The notes: generated from the letters alone by a model not told the origin. 64,000 nt of DNA from Nitrospiraceae bacterium (GCA_020632635.1 JACKFE010000001.1:888501-952500); one strand, 5' to 3'. Shown: positions 8,786-17,628, counted from the stretch's first letter. A program made the numbers and translations.

Positions 8786-10777
8786 TCACGGTCTTTTATG
8801 GGTGAACTGCAAAGACGGCGAAGCAATGCGGCATCCACGCCAAGCTGCCCCCCAGCCAGCAGACGAATCGGCTCCCCGTTCCCCGGCTGACTCTTTTTGG
8901 GCCACACGTTGAATGATCTGGCAGGAATGAGGATTCCCCTCTTTTCCCGCCTGGAGGAAATACGCTTCGATCCGCTGATGGGCTTGCCCCACTTCACGAA
9001 AGGCCCCCTCCTCATACCATCTCGCCAGCGTGTCCTGAGCCGGGCCATCCAATGCCAAGGCCAGCTGAATCACCCAGGAAAGAACCGGAACCGACGGTTG
9101 AAGCGACTGCCAGTGAGGAGCCCCATTCATCAAGACGGTTGAAAACACAGGGCGGGCATCCGAGGACATCAGTTCTTGCCGGATCACATCGAACCCTGCA
9201 AGCACAGCCTGCCGTTCCGCGACCGACAACCGCTGACCATGCAGATCTCCCCGCAAACGGGACAATTCCTGCCCCCCTGAAACCCGGTCTACCTCATCTT
9301 CTGCAGACCCAAGACGAAACCACCACAACATGGCTAATGGAAGATTGCGATCGACACCGCTCCCATTGGCATACATGGACGCCAGCAAGCCTTGGGCTTG
9401 GCGGAACCCGCCCTCCGCCGCTCGCCGCAATGGTTCCACCGCTTCGCCCAGACGATTGCGCGCACGCAAGAGCACACCCAACTGATACTGCCCTTCCCAA
9501 AACGTCGGCTCAAGCTTCACGGCCTGCCGAAAGGCTTGCCCAGCCTCCTCGAAACGATGCTGCTGGAGCCGTGCTTGCCCCAACGCATAATAAAAACTGG
9601 CCGACCGAGGGTATAACGCAGCCGCCTGCTCAAAGGCGTGAGCCGCCTGCCCCCATTGATGCAACCCCATGAACGTCTGCCCCAACTGCATCCATCCCGG
9701 CGCCCAGTCCGGTTGTTTCTGAAGCACCTGATGAAACTCCCTGATGGCACCCTGAGTCTCGCCCATCATGTGGAGCGCCACCCCATAATTGAAATGTAAC
9801 CACATACGTTCAGAGTCGGCAGGAGACTTCTGCAAAGCGGTCCGCCAGAGAGACGCCGCAGACGCCCATTCACCCTGACGGCTTTTCACAATCCCCATCA
9901 CGAGTAAGGCGGAGGTCAGGGAGGGGTCTAGCGACCAGGCGTTTTGGAACGACTTGAGGCTTGCCTCGTCCTCTCCCGTTCGAAAGAGCGCCAGCCCCAG
10001 GTTAAAATGCGCCGAGGCAAGAGTTGGCTCACGTTCCAATGCCTGGCGGGAATAGTCGATTGCCAGTTGAAAATTCCCTTCCTGCAGCGACAAGAGGCCA
10101 AGATTGGCAGACACCCGTGGCTCCAGGGGATCCAGTTCTCCTGCACGCAACCAGGCCTCGCGTGCAGAACCATAGTCATGGGAGTCATAGTACGCCTGGC
10201 CTAACCCTTCATAGGCTTTGGCCCAGGCCGGAGCCCAATAAAGGGCATGGCGAAAGTGGGTCACCGCCGGCAAGGGATTGCCGGCAGTCAGGTAACCATA
10301 TCCGAGCGCATAATGGGCCTCCACCAAATTCGGCTGCCAGCGAATCGCCTCCTGCCATTGATCTAAGGCTTCTGACAAGTGCTTCTCGTGAAGACGGGCA
10401 ATGCCAAAGTTAAAGGCCACCAACGCCGCAGTCCGGTATCGGGTAGAAACCACATCGGGAGCCAACCGCTCGGCTTGCTCCCAGGCCGTAATCGCCCCGG
10501 AAAGATCACCCATCCGGGCCAAGCCCACGCCGAGGTTGTGATAGGCCTCGGCAAAGCCAGGACGCTGCCGGACGGCTTCACGAAATTCCCGCACCGCCAC
10601 ATCCAATTCATCAATCAGATAAAAATCCACACCCAGACGAAGATGCGCGTCTGCAGCATCCTCACCGGTCATCAGAGGAAGTGGCTCGAATTCTTTCTCA
10701 CCAGCCACTCCTTCACCCACCGTGAACAGGCAACAAACCATGGCTGCGGCCAGGCCCAGAGTCCAAGATGGACCCAT
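8786..10777 (-). CDS. Secreted TPR/Sel1-repeat protein
   Basis: A protein of about 663 residues with a cleavable-looking signal (MGPSWTLGLAAAMVCCLF..VAGE), at least ten TPR units of the A-Y-x-L-G type (for example AEAYHNLGVGLARMGDL, ASAHFNLGLALFRTGE, ASFYYALGQARLQQHRF), one Sel1-like unit (GLLASMYANGSGVDRNLPLA) and a helical C-terminus. The frame is open to 10825, but the extra 16 residues fall in a dispersed repeat, so the start at 10777 is preferred. It is 4 bp upstream of the CHASE2-sigma-54 regulator and is surely co-transcribed; it may present a ligand or partner to the CHASE2 sensor. That role is inference. Confidence 0.8.
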   Translation of the reverse strand: MGPSWTLGLAAAMVCCLFTVGEGVAGEKEFEPLPLMTGEDAADAHLRLGVDFYLIDELDVAVREFREAVRQRPGFAEAYHNLGVGLARMGDLSGAITAWEQAERLAPDVVSTRYRTAALVAFNFGIARLHEKHLSEALDQWQEAIRWQPNLVEAHYALGYGYLTAGNPLPAVTHFRHALYWAPAWAKAYEGLGQAYYDSHDYGSAREAWLRAGELDPLEPRVSANLGLLSLQEGNFQLAIDYSRQALEREPTLASAHFNLGLALFRTGEDEASLKSFQNAWSLDPSLTSALLVMGIVKSRQGEWASAASLWRTALQKSPADSERMWLHFNYGVALHMMGETQGAIREFHQVLQKQPDWAPGWMQLGQTFMGLHQWGQAAHAFEQAAALYPRSASFYYALGQARLQQHRFEEAGQAFRQAVKLEPTFWEGQYQLGVLLRARNRLGEAVEPLRRAAEGGFRQAQGLLASMYANGSGVDRNLPLAMLWWFRLGSAEDEVDRVSGGQELSRLRGDLHGQRLSVAERQAVLAGFDVIRQELMSSDARPVFSTVLMNGAPHWQSLQPSVPVLSWVIQLALALDGPAQDTLARWYEEGAFREVGQAHQRIEAYFLQAGKEGNPHSCQIIQRVAQKESAGERGADSSAGWGAAWRGCRIASPSLQFTHKRP

Positions 10778-10790
10778 ACGGCATCCTGAA

Positions 10791-10985
10791 AGGGAGTGTT
10801 GAACAATGAAGATATCAAAGGTCATATTTTGTCAGGAAGTCTTTGGGAATTAACAGCGTCGGGTCTGTTCAAAAAAGCCCGTCCAGCAAGGCCACAGCCA
10901 TTTTTGCGCGCGGAACGTACTGGTACTACGTGAGCACGGAAAAATGGCGAGAACACCGCTGGCGGCTTTTTTCAACAGACCCTGA
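10791..10985. repeat. Dispersed repeat copy A with terminal inverted repeats
   Basis: First of two related units. Positions 10791-10860 match 11171-11240 with about 3 differences in 70. Immediately after, GGTCTGTTCAAAAAAGCC at 10862 is the near-perfect inverse of GGCTTTTTTCAACAGACC ending at 10981, enclosing a short core. The core contains a GCGCGCGGAAC..TACTGGTAC block and a GTGAGCACGGAAAAATGGCG block that are also shared with copy B. No protein is encoded. It resembles a MITE or REP-type element, and it lies at the 5' end of the TPR gene. Confidence 0.75.
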
Positions 10986-11170
10986 AATCATCCAACCACT
11001 CCTCTGCGAAAAAGGGGACGAGCACACTGACGGGAAGCGGTTACGAGGAGCCCACCCCGTCCATTCACTGTATTAAGAAATCGGAGGGATGTGAAGGGTG
11101 GCAAAAAGATATTTGTATCCCATTTGCACCCTGAAGGGAGGGAAGGGTCAGTTACCCATGATGAAGATAG

Positions 11171-11436
11171 GGGGAGTGTTGAACAATGAAGATATCAAAG
11201 GCCATATTTTGTCAGGAAGTCTTTGGGAATTGACAGCGTCGGGGCTGTTCAAAAAAGCCTGTCCTGCTGAAGGGTCCGTCCAGTCCTGTCCTGAGGCTTC
11301 TTGAAGGGAAGACCACGTATTGCCTGCTACGTCCCGAAGGGCATCACCTTTGTTTTGCGCGCGGAACATACTGGTACGACGTGAGCACGGAAAAATGGCG
11401 AGAACGCCGCTCGCGGATTTTTTCAATAGACCCATA
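11171..11436. repeat. Dispersed repeat copy B, longer core
   Basis: Second copy, in the same orientation as copy A. It has the same ~70-base left part, a left end GGGGCTGTTCAAAAAAGCC at 11241 and a right end GGATTTTTTCAATAGACCC ending at 11433. The middle is ~70 bases longer than in copy A and holds a GAAGGG-rich insert. The bases between the copies (10986-11170) hold no recognisable gene. The whole 10778-11484 stretch is therefore non-coding repeat material. Confidence 0.75.
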
Positions 11437-11484
11437 GGATAATGAGGCTGGACCCTGCGATACCTAAGGATGAGGTGGCCCTTA

Positions 11485-12135
11485 TCAATCGCGATTCTGG
11501 CCCTTGCCTGTTTTCACAGCGCACCCCTGATAAAAATACGCAAAGGGTTTAGGCACGCCAGGAAGATAAAAGTTCGTCAGGGACAGCAGGGTCCATGACT
11601 GAGCGTGGATCAACCTGGCCATCGGCCGATTGAGATGACAGCCATCACCAAGGTGTTTCCAATAGGGCGTCAACCACTCCTGCCACCTGCGCACGGAATC
11701 ATCAGGACTTTGACCATGTTCCAAAAACACAAACTTTCCGCCGGGTTTCAGCACGCGATGAATTTCTTGGATGGCCGAGGAGATGTTGGGCACACTACAC
11801 AGAGTCATCGTACTCACCACTGAATCAAACGAATCCGTCAAAAACGGCAAGGCCTCCCCTGAGGCCATGATCCAGTGAATCCGGCCGGCCAGGCGTGGCT
11901 GCTGGGAGATCTGCGGCCGAGCGAGCGACACCATCCCAGGATTCGGATCAATGGCGGCGACCCAACGAATGTGACTGGCATAAAACGGCAGGTTCGCCCC
12001 CGTCCCAAACCCGATTTCCAGAACTTCCCCGGAGGCCTGGGCCAAGACAGATTCCCGCAACGGGCCAAAAGCCGCCTGCCGCATGCTCCAATCCAGCAGC
12101 CTCGGAAACACCCATCTTGAATACCATCCACCCAT
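11485..12135 (-). CDS. Class I SAM-dependent methyltransferase (UbiE/type-11 like)
   Basis: A 216-residue Rossmann methyltransferase. Motif I is LEIGFGTGANLPFY, motif II the AIDPNPGM acidic strand end, and the post-motif region DSFDSVVSTMTLCSVPNI is typical of Methyltransf_11. HRVLKPGGKFVFLEHGQS is the conserved C-terminal part. The substrate cannot be told from sequence; relatives act on lipids, quinones or small molecules. A perfect 14-base palindrome lies 44 bp upstream of the start and the tRNA-Leu gene is further upstream on the same strand. Confidence 0.88.
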   Translation of the reverse strand: MGGWYSRWVFPRLLDWSMRQAAFGPLRESVLAQASGEVLEIGFGTGANLPFYASHIRWVAAIDPNPGMVSLARPQISQQPRLAGRIHWIMASGEALPFLTDSFDSVVSTMTLCSVPNISSAIQEIHRVLKPGGKFVFLEHGQSPDDSVRRWQEWLTPYWKHLGDGCHLNRPMARLIHAQSWTLLSLTNFYLPGVPKPFAYFYQGCAVKTGKGQNRD

Positions 12136-12178
12136 TTGTTGGTTTTGGGATTAAATACAGCTCCACTCAGTCGGACAC

Positions 12179-12192
12179 TGTTGGTACCAACA
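12179..12192. promoter_or_regulatory. Perfect 14-bp palindrome, candidate operator
   Basis: TGTTGGTACCAACA is its own reverse complement and lies 44 bp upstream of the methyltransferase start. Such symmetry fits a dimeric repressor site. No regulator is identified; this is a pattern-based guess. Confidence 0.35.
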
Positions 12193-12295
12193 ATCAATCA
12201 TCTCTTATGCATCCACTTCAATTAGCTTCCACGCACTGAAGGCACGCTGAAAAAATCTGGAAGAAAGAGGAGAGGAGGAGTATAGGCGAAGGTAT

Positions 12296-12379
12296 TGGTG
12301 CCGAAGGCGGGACTTGAACCCGCATGGGTTTCCCCACACGCCCCTCAAACGTGCGTGTCTGCCATTCCACCACTTCGGC
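12296..12379 (-). tRNA. tRNA-Leu(GAG)
   Basis: An 84-base class II tRNA with encoded CCA. The acceptor stem GCCGAAG pairs with CTTCGGC, followed by A and CCA. The anticodon stem CACGT/GCGTG encloses loop TTGAGGG, giving anticodon GAG (complement of 12344-12346), which reads CUC/CUU. A long variable arm with GGG-GAAA-CCC and a T arm GGGTTCAAGTCCC are present. All expected parts are intact. Confidence 0.97.
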
Positions 12380-12490
12380 ACTTGTGGCCCGATTATGAAA
12401 CCTGGCGCGGTTCTTGTCAACGAACGGACAGAGGGTTAGAATCGATTCATCAAAAATTATTCCACCCTGCTCCACTAATTTGTAGTCAAC

Positions 12491-13195
12491 GTGTCGCTCT
12501 TGACCTCCTCCCCCACCTCTCCGGCTCCCCTCCGTTATTCACAAACCTGGATCGGGGCCTTTTTTGATGTGGACAATACCCTCGTCCCGGGTTCTTCAAT
12601 TGAAATTGGGTTTTTCCGCCATTTGTGGCGAGATGGCTTAGTCGGATGGCCCGAACTCCGGTACAGTGCGGCCTATCTCCTTCGACACATCCCGCCATTT
12701 TCTCTGAGTCCCCTCCGGCGGAATAAATTGTATTTGACGGATTTGGAAGTCTCCCTGATTGAAATGTTAGCCCAGGAATTTGTCGAGTCTGCGGTGTTTC
12801 GTCGATTGTCCCCGCGAGCGCTTGGGGTGTTATCCCGCCATCAGGATGCCGGCCATGTGGTTGCGCTGGTGAGCGGATCTCCGGAATTCCTCGTCAAACC
12901 CCTGGCGGATAAACTCGGTGTCTCACTTGTCTACGGCGCGAGATTGGAATCACATCAGGGCCGCTATACCGGCCGGGTCTTTTCTCCCTTGCCTTATGGC
13001 GAGGGCAAACAACGCCATGTGGAGCGATTGGCCTCACGGTTTAATTTGGATTTACAGCGCAGTTATGCCTACGGTGATAGCCCGGGTGATTTCCACACGC
13101 TGCAAGTGGTCGGCCATCCCCTTGTGGTGAATCCCATTCGCGGCATGGCTCGTATCGCACGCCGCCAGGGGTGGCCGGTTACGCAATGGGCCTAA
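12491..13195 (+). CDS. HAD-superfamily (subfamily IB) hydrolase
   Basis: A ~234-residue phosphatase of the SerB/PSP-like HAD-IB group. Motif I is FFDVDNTLVPG with the nucleophilic Asp; motif II lies at ALVSGSPEFLVKPLA; the Lys of motif III is near EGKQRHVERLA; motif IV is YAYGDSPGDFHTLQ. Relatives include phosphoserine phosphatase and lysophospholipid-linked HAD enzymes, so the substrate is undetermined. The start is uncertain: the GTG at 12491 is the longest option with no clear ribosome site, and the core begins about 18 residues in. Confidence 0.85.
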   Translation: MSLLTSSPTSPAPLRYSQTWIGAFFDVDNTLVPGSSIEIGFFRHLWRDGLVGWPELRYSAAYLLRHIPPFSLSPLRRNKLYLTDLEVSLIEMLAQEFVESAVFRRLSPRALGVLSRHQDAGHVVALVSGSPEFLVKPLADKLGVSLVYGARLESHQGRYTGRVFSPLPYGEGKQRHVERLASRFNLDLQRSYAYGDSPGDFHTLQVVGHPLVVNPIRGMARIARRQGWPVTQWA

Positions 13196-13271
13196 CCTTC
13201 CGGCCGGTGTTCCTTCACCATGGTTTGGCTTCTCTCCCGTTGACAGCGGCACTCCGAAGGGCAACGATCTC

Positions 13272-13925
13272 ATGACCGGCCAGCCAACGCTTCGTATTAC
13301 GGAAATTTTTTATAGTGTCCAGGGCGAATCCACCAAGGTGGGGCTGCCATGCGTCTTTATTCGTTTGACCGGTTGCCCGCTACGCTGCACCTGGTGCGAT
13401 ACGGAGTATGCCTTTCATGAAGGACGCACCATGACCATGCAGGCGGTCCTGGATGAGGTCAAGACGCATGGTTGTTCCTTGGTGGAAGTGACGGGGGGTG
13501 AGCCCTTGCATCAACCCAATGCCCTGGTATTGTTAACAGAGCTCTGCAATCTGGGGTATGACGTCATGCTGGAAACCAGCGGCGCCTTTGACGTCTCCGG
13601 CGTCGACAAACGCGTGTCAATGATCATGGATGTCAAATGCCCCGGCAGCGGCATGATGGACCGTATGCTGTGGACGAATCTGAATCATCTCTCGTCAAAA
13701 GATGAGGTCAAATTTGTAGTGAAGGACCGCCGGGATTATGAGTGGGTGCGAGAATTCATTCACCGGCATGCCCTGCGGGATCGCTGTTCTCTTCTGGTCA
13801 GTCCGGTATTTGGCACGTTGGCACCCCAATCACTGGCCCAATGGGCTTTAGAAGACCGGCTCCCGGTTCGATTTCAACTGCAACTTCATAAGTATATTTG
13901 GGATCCCCAAGCCCGAGGCGTTTAG
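13272..13925 (+). CDS. queE: 7-carboxy-7-deazaguanine synthase
   Basis: A 217-residue radical SAM enzyme that contracts the ring of 6-carboxy-tetrahydropterin to CDG in the queuosine/7-deazaguanine pathway. The N-terminus ITEIFYSVQGESTKVGLPC is the QueE hallmark, followed by the cluster loop CPLRCTWCDTEYAF (CxxxCxxC) and VTGGEPLHQ. The C-terminal RFQLQLHKYIWDP is also typical. No other que gene is in the window, so the rest of the pathway must be elsewhere. It starts 76 bp after the HAD gene on the same strand. Confidence 0.95.
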   Translation: MTGQPTLRITEIFYSVQGESTKVGLPCVFIRLTGCPLRCTWCDTEYAFHEGRTMTMQAVLDEVKTHGCSLVEVTGGEPLHQPNALVLLTELCNLGYDVMLETSGAFDVSGVDKRVSMIMDVKCPGSGMMDRMLWTNLNHLSSKDEVKFVVKDRRDYEWVREFIHRHALRDRCSLLVSPVFGTLAPQSLAQWALEDRLPVRFQLQLHKYIWDPQARGV

Positions 13926-13998
13926 GAACGAAGAGACATCTCGGGTTCATTGATCAACGGGGCAGACAGTTATTCACTTTCATCTCTGAAGGAGGCCT

Positions 13999-15513
13999 AT
14001 GAATATTCAGGTGAAGAGTGGTGAACCAACCACCACGGCAACAGATGTCTTAGTCTGCTTGGACTTTGAAAAAGAAAAAACTCTGGGCAAACATATCAAG
14101 GCGCTCGACCGGACGCTGGATGGACAATTCACCGCTCTTTTCAAGAGTGGGGAATTTCAAGGCAAACCCAATCAAACGACCCTCGTGCATATGAATGGGA
14201 AGGTCTCCGCCAAACGCATCCTGCTGGTCGGAGTCGGCTCGCGCGAAGACCTGACATTGGAGCGCCTTCGGCAGGCGATGGGCACCGCCGTCAAACGGGT
14301 GCGGCAGGTGAAGGCCAAAACCTTTGCCTGCGTGATGCCGGATGTCCCCAAGTCGGTCGGGCATGCCGGCACCGTGGCGCAAGTGCTGGTGGAAGGGGCC
14401 ATCTTGGGGGACTATCGCTTCACGGAATACCGCACGAACGATGCCGAGAATGGGAAGACGATACAATCCTGCACCCTCTTGGCTTCAAAGGATTCCGATT
14501 TAACCGAAATCAAGGCTGGGGCCCAATGCGGACAGGTTTTAGGCGAAGCCACCTGCTTTGTCCGTGATTTGTGCAATCATCCCGCCAACGTCATGACACC
14601 CTCCCGCGTGGTCGCCGAAGCCCGTAAGATTGCCCGGGAATCAAAAATTCGCCTGAAGGTGCTTGAGAAACGGGACATGGAAAAACTCGGGATGGGTGGG
14701 TTGCTGGGCGTCTCTCGCGGCAGCATTGAGCCGCCGCAGTTTATTATTTTGACGTATTCGGGCGGACGGCCCACGCAAAAACCTATTGTCTTTGTTGGGA
14801 AAACCGTCACCTTCGATTCCGGCGGCATATCCCTCAAACCCTCTGAAAATATGGAACAGATGAAAGCCGACATGACCGGCGGGGCCGAGGTGCTGGCCAC
14901 CGTGCGGGCGGCCTCTCGGCTTAAACTGCCCCTCAATGTCGTGGGCATTCTTCCCGTCACTGAAAACATGCCGGGTGGCAGAGCCACCAAACCCGGAGAC
15001 ATCCTGAACATGTTGTCCGGAAAAACGGTAGAGGTCCAAAATACGGATGCCGAAGGCCGCCTTATTTTAGCTGACGGCTTGGCCTATGCCAGCCGTCTCA
15101 AACCGGCTTGCGTCATCGATATCGCCACATTGACCGGGGCCTGCATTGTCGCCTTAGGCCAATTTGCCATTGGTCTGTTGGGAACGGACGATTCGCTGAA
15201 AAATGACTTGCGAAAGGCCGGCGACGGCGCGGGAGAACGGGTCTGGGAGCTTCCCCTCTGGGATGACTATTTCGAACAATTAAAAAGCGATGTGGCCGAT
15301 ATGCGCAACATTGGAGGCCGGGGAGGAGGCACGATTACCGCCGCGTTATTTTTGAAACAATTTATTGGCGATTATCCCTGGGCTCATCTGGATATTGCCA
15401 GCACCGACTGGAGCGCCTCCGAACGTGCCTATATATCCAAAGGTCCTACAGGGATCGGCACCCGTCTGTTGATTCAATTCCTCTTGAATAAAACCAACGG
15501 CAGCGTGAGGTAA
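13999..15513 (+). CDS. pepA: Leucyl (cytosol) aminopeptidase, M17 family
   Basis: A 504-residue di-metal aminopeptidase that removes N-terminal residues in the cytoplasm and in some bacteria binds DNA at recombination sites. The catalytic half holds GKTVTFDSGGISLKP, MKADMTGGAEVLAT and the signature NTDAEGRLILADGLAYA with the metal ligands and catalytic Arg. The N-terminal macro-like half is complete. Length is normal. GGAGG occurs 7 bases before the ATG. The nagZ gene follows after 8 bp, so the two are co-transcribed. Confidence 0.96.
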   Translation: MNIQVKSGEPTTTATDVLVCLDFEKEKTLGKHIKALDRTLDGQFTALFKSGEFQGKPNQTTLVHMNGKVSAKRILLVGVGSREDLTLERLRQAMGTAVKRVRQVKAKTFACVMPDVPKSVGHAGTVAQVLVEGAILGDYRFTEYRTNDAENGKTIQSCTLLASKDSDLTEIKAGAQCGQVLGEATCFVRDLCNHPANVMTPSRVVAEARKIARESKIRLKVLEKRDMEKLGMGGLLGVSRGSIEPPQFIILTYSGGRPTQKPIVFVGKTVTFDSGGISLKPSENMEQMKADMTGGAEVLATVRAASRLKLPLNVVGILPVTENMPGGRATKPGDILNMLSGKTVEVQNTDAEGRLILADGLAYASRLKPACVIDIATLTGACIVALGQFAIGLLGTDDSLKNDLRKAGDGAGERVWELPLWDDYFEQLKSDVADMRNIGGRGGGTITAALFLKQFIGDYPWAHLDIASTDWSASERAYISKGPTGIGTRLLIQFLLNKTNGSVR

Positions 15514-15521
15514 TTCTTTTC

Positions 15522-16610
15522 ATGACTCTGAACGAGCGCATTGGACAACTCTGCATGATTGGCATTGAAGGTCCGGAGGTCACTCCGGACCTTCGCGCCT
15601 GGATGAAGGAGTTCCAGCCAGGCGGAGTCATTGTCTTTTCTCGGAACTTGATCCATGCGGAGCAGATCGCTCAACTAACGAACGAACTCCAAACCATTGC
15701 AGGGGATACCCCCCTCCTGATTGCCATTGATCAGGAGGGGGGCCGGGTGTCCCGATTGCCTCCAGACTTTACAATTTTTCCTCCTGCCAGCTTGATTGCC
15801 ACGTCCGGTTCGACGGAACTGGCGTATCAGGCCGCCGCTGTCACAGCCAAAGAACTGCGGGCAGTTGGCATTAATATGAACATGGCCCCGGTGTTGGATG
15901 TCCACACCAATCCAGCCAACCCCATCATCGGCGATCGAGCGTTTGGTACTGATCCTGAGCAGGTAAGCCGTATGGGCGCCGCCACCATTGCCGGACTGCA
16001 TGATCATCTTGTGCTCGCATGTGGGAAACATTTTCCTGGCCACGGAGATACCATGAAAGATTCGCATTTGGAATTACCCGTGGTCACCGCCACTCGTGAA
16101 CGCTTGGAAACGGTGGAGTTAGCCCCCTTTCGCCATGCCATTGATCACGGCCTGCAAGCTATCATGACTGCGCACGTCCATTACCCTGCGCTGGATCCGA
16201 CAAATCCGGCGACCCTTTCTTATCCGATTCTTTCCCAGATGTTGCGGCAGAGAATGGGGTTTGAGGGTCTGATTTTCAGTGATGACTTGGAAATGCGGGC
16301 AATCCTGGATCATTCATCGATTGGGGATGCAGCCGTGCGTTCTCTTCAGGCCGGGGTGGATATCTTGCTGATCTGCAAAACTCGGGATCTGGAAACCCAG
16401 GCGATTGAAGCCGTCCGGCAAGCGATGACTTCCCGCGACCTCTCTTCCGCTGAGCTTGAAGCCCGCCTGGCTCGCTTGCAACGGGTCAAGCAACGCTTTG
16501 CCTACCCATATACACCGGTGAATCCTCGACAGCTCCACACGCAGGTCGGCATTTCCACTCATCGAGCACTGCTCGCCCACATTCAAGACCAGGCCCGCGC
16601 CGTTACCTGA
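15522..16610 (+). CDS. nagZ: Beta-N-acetylhexosaminidase, GH3 family
   Basis: A 362-residue cytoplasmic glycosidase that removes GlcNAc from anhydro-muropeptides in peptidoglycan recycling. The diagnostic loop CGKHFPGHGDTMKDSHLELP holds the catalytic His/Asp dyad of NagZ, and FSDDLEMRAI carries the nucleophilic Asp. LLIAIDQEGGRVSRLP binds the sugar. It has no signal peptide. It starts 8 bp downstream of pepA; peptide and sugar recycling from the wall in one unit is sensible. Confidence 0.95.
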   Translation: MTLNERIGQLCMIGIEGPEVTPDLRAWMKEFQPGGVIVFSRNLIHAEQIAQLTNELQTIAGDTPLLIAIDQEGGRVSRLPPDFTIFPPASLIATSGSTELAYQAAAVTAKELRAVGINMNMAPVLDVHTNPANPIIGDRAFGTDPEQVSRMGAATIAGLHDHLVLACGKHFPGHGDTMKDSHLELPVVTATRERLETVELAPFRHAIDHGLQAIMTAHVHYPALDPTNPATLSYPILSQMLRQRMGFEGLIFSDDLEMRAILDHSSIGDAAVRSLQAGVDILLICKTRDLETQAIEAVRQAMTSRDLSSAELEARLARLQRVKQRFAYPYTPVNPRQLHTQVGISTHRALLAHIQDQARAVT

Positions 16611-16746
16611 AGCTTGGGTGGATTCCTCCTCCATTCTGGACTTTGCTTATTGTAATTTGGTTAGCTAGTTCCTCGGGCATCGCCCCTTGCGTGTTTTCAT
16701 CATCACATTCTTTTGTTTTTCTTGGTCGAACCAGAGGAGACGGACG

Positions 16747-17133
16747 ATGGCACTTAAAAAGGGAGACATTATAGACGAGCATCAACGCTACCCTGATTCT
16801 TGCGGATTGGTGCTCAAGGTCATGCATGGAGGCGAAGGATTTGAAAAAATCATCTGTTGTGGCCACGAGTTGACCGAGGACGATGTCGTCCCGGCCTATC
16901 GCCAGGAACGCGGACGAAAAAGAGGGCAGCTGCTCATCGGAATGACATTGGATGAAAAAAAGGTCCGTCCCGACTCCTGTGGCTTTCGAGTCATGATCAT
17001 GGACGGCGGAGCCGGTTTTCAAGAAATCCGCTGCTGTGGAAATTCCATTCGAGCGGCAGCGATGGAAGACTTATCTTTTGGTCAGATGCGGTCAAAAGAT
17101 GAAGGGAACACCTCGCAAAGCGGAACTGCCTGA
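16747..17133 (+). CDS. Small Cys-rich protein with two desulforedoxin-like half-knuckles
   Basis: A 128-residue protein built of two similar units, residues ~16-39 and ~75-98, each reading PDSCG-x5-M-x-GG-x-GF-x2-I-x-CCG. Cysteines are at 19, 37, 38 and 78, 96, 97. The pattern resembles desulforedoxin / desulfoferrodoxin N-domains (CxxCG...CCG), but the first Cys of the CxxC is replaced by Pro in both units. A metal-binding or redox role is therefore possible but unproven. AGGAGA lies before the ATG; a longer in-frame start at 16687 lacks a site. The PsiE-like gene follows after 15 bp. Confidence 0.75.
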   Translation: MALKKGDIIDEHQRYPDSCGLVLKVMHGGEGFEKIICCGHELTEDDVVPAYRQERGRKRGQLLIGMTLDEKKVRPDSCGFRVMIMDGGAGFQEIRCCGNSIRAAAMEDLSFGQMRSKDEGNTSQSGTA

Positions 17134-17148
17134 CGGGTCATCAATTCG

Positions 17149-17628
17149 ATGCTTGGGTGGACACCAGAATCAATTAAGCAATGGGTCCGGTGGATGCAGT
17201 GGCTGGACCGATGGGGTTATATCACGGCATGTCTGAGTTTTTTATTCGTGGGCATGCTGGTGTTTGGGTACAGTTGGGTGGCCTATGCCCAAACCGTACA
17301 ACAAGACTTTCTCCCCGCCACGATTACCTTACTCAATGATCTGTTGTTGGTCATTATTTTGTTGGAGCTCTTTCGAACCGTTCTGGGGTTCCTTCATTCC
17401 GACCGTATTCGCCTGGAACCGTTTCTTCATGTAGGGGTGATTGCCTCGGTCAGACGAATCTTGACCGCCGGGGCTGAATTTTCTCACCAACCTTCGGTCC
17501 CAGAAGCAGTCTTCCGGCATTATCTGATGGACATGGGCCTGCATGTCGTTGTCATTTTCGTATTAATGCTCGCCCTTTTCCTCCTGAAAAAAGCCGAACC
17601 GGAACCCGATTCCGCACTAACCCGCTGA
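17149..17628 (+). CDS. PsiE-like inner-membrane protein
   Basis: A 159-residue protein with four predicted helices (about residues 24-46, 57-78, 85-103 by weak hydrophobicity, and 128-147), charged loops and the LLVIILLELFRTVLGF segment typical of the phosphate-starvation-inducible E family. PsiE function is unknown; in enterics the gene answers to phosphate and cAMP. It is 15 bp after the Cys-rich protein and likely shares its transcript. Confidence 0.7.
   Translation: MLGWTPESIKQWVRWMQWLDRWGYITACLSFLFVGMLVFGYSWVAYAQTVQQDFLPATITLLNDLLLVIILLELFRTVLGFLHSDRIRLEPFLHVGVIASVRRILTAGAEFSHQPSVPEAVFRHYLMDMGLHVVVIFVLMLALFLLKKAEPEPDSALTR

Noticed and set aside
8154..9672. 183- and 206-residue plus-strand frames opposite the CHASE2 and TPR genes
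   Set aside because: Antisense shadows with Pro/Arg/His-rich composition typical of the reverse of coding DNA.
12296..12379. tRNA-Leu as integration (att) site
   Set aside because: No duplicated tRNA 3' end and no integrase nearby.
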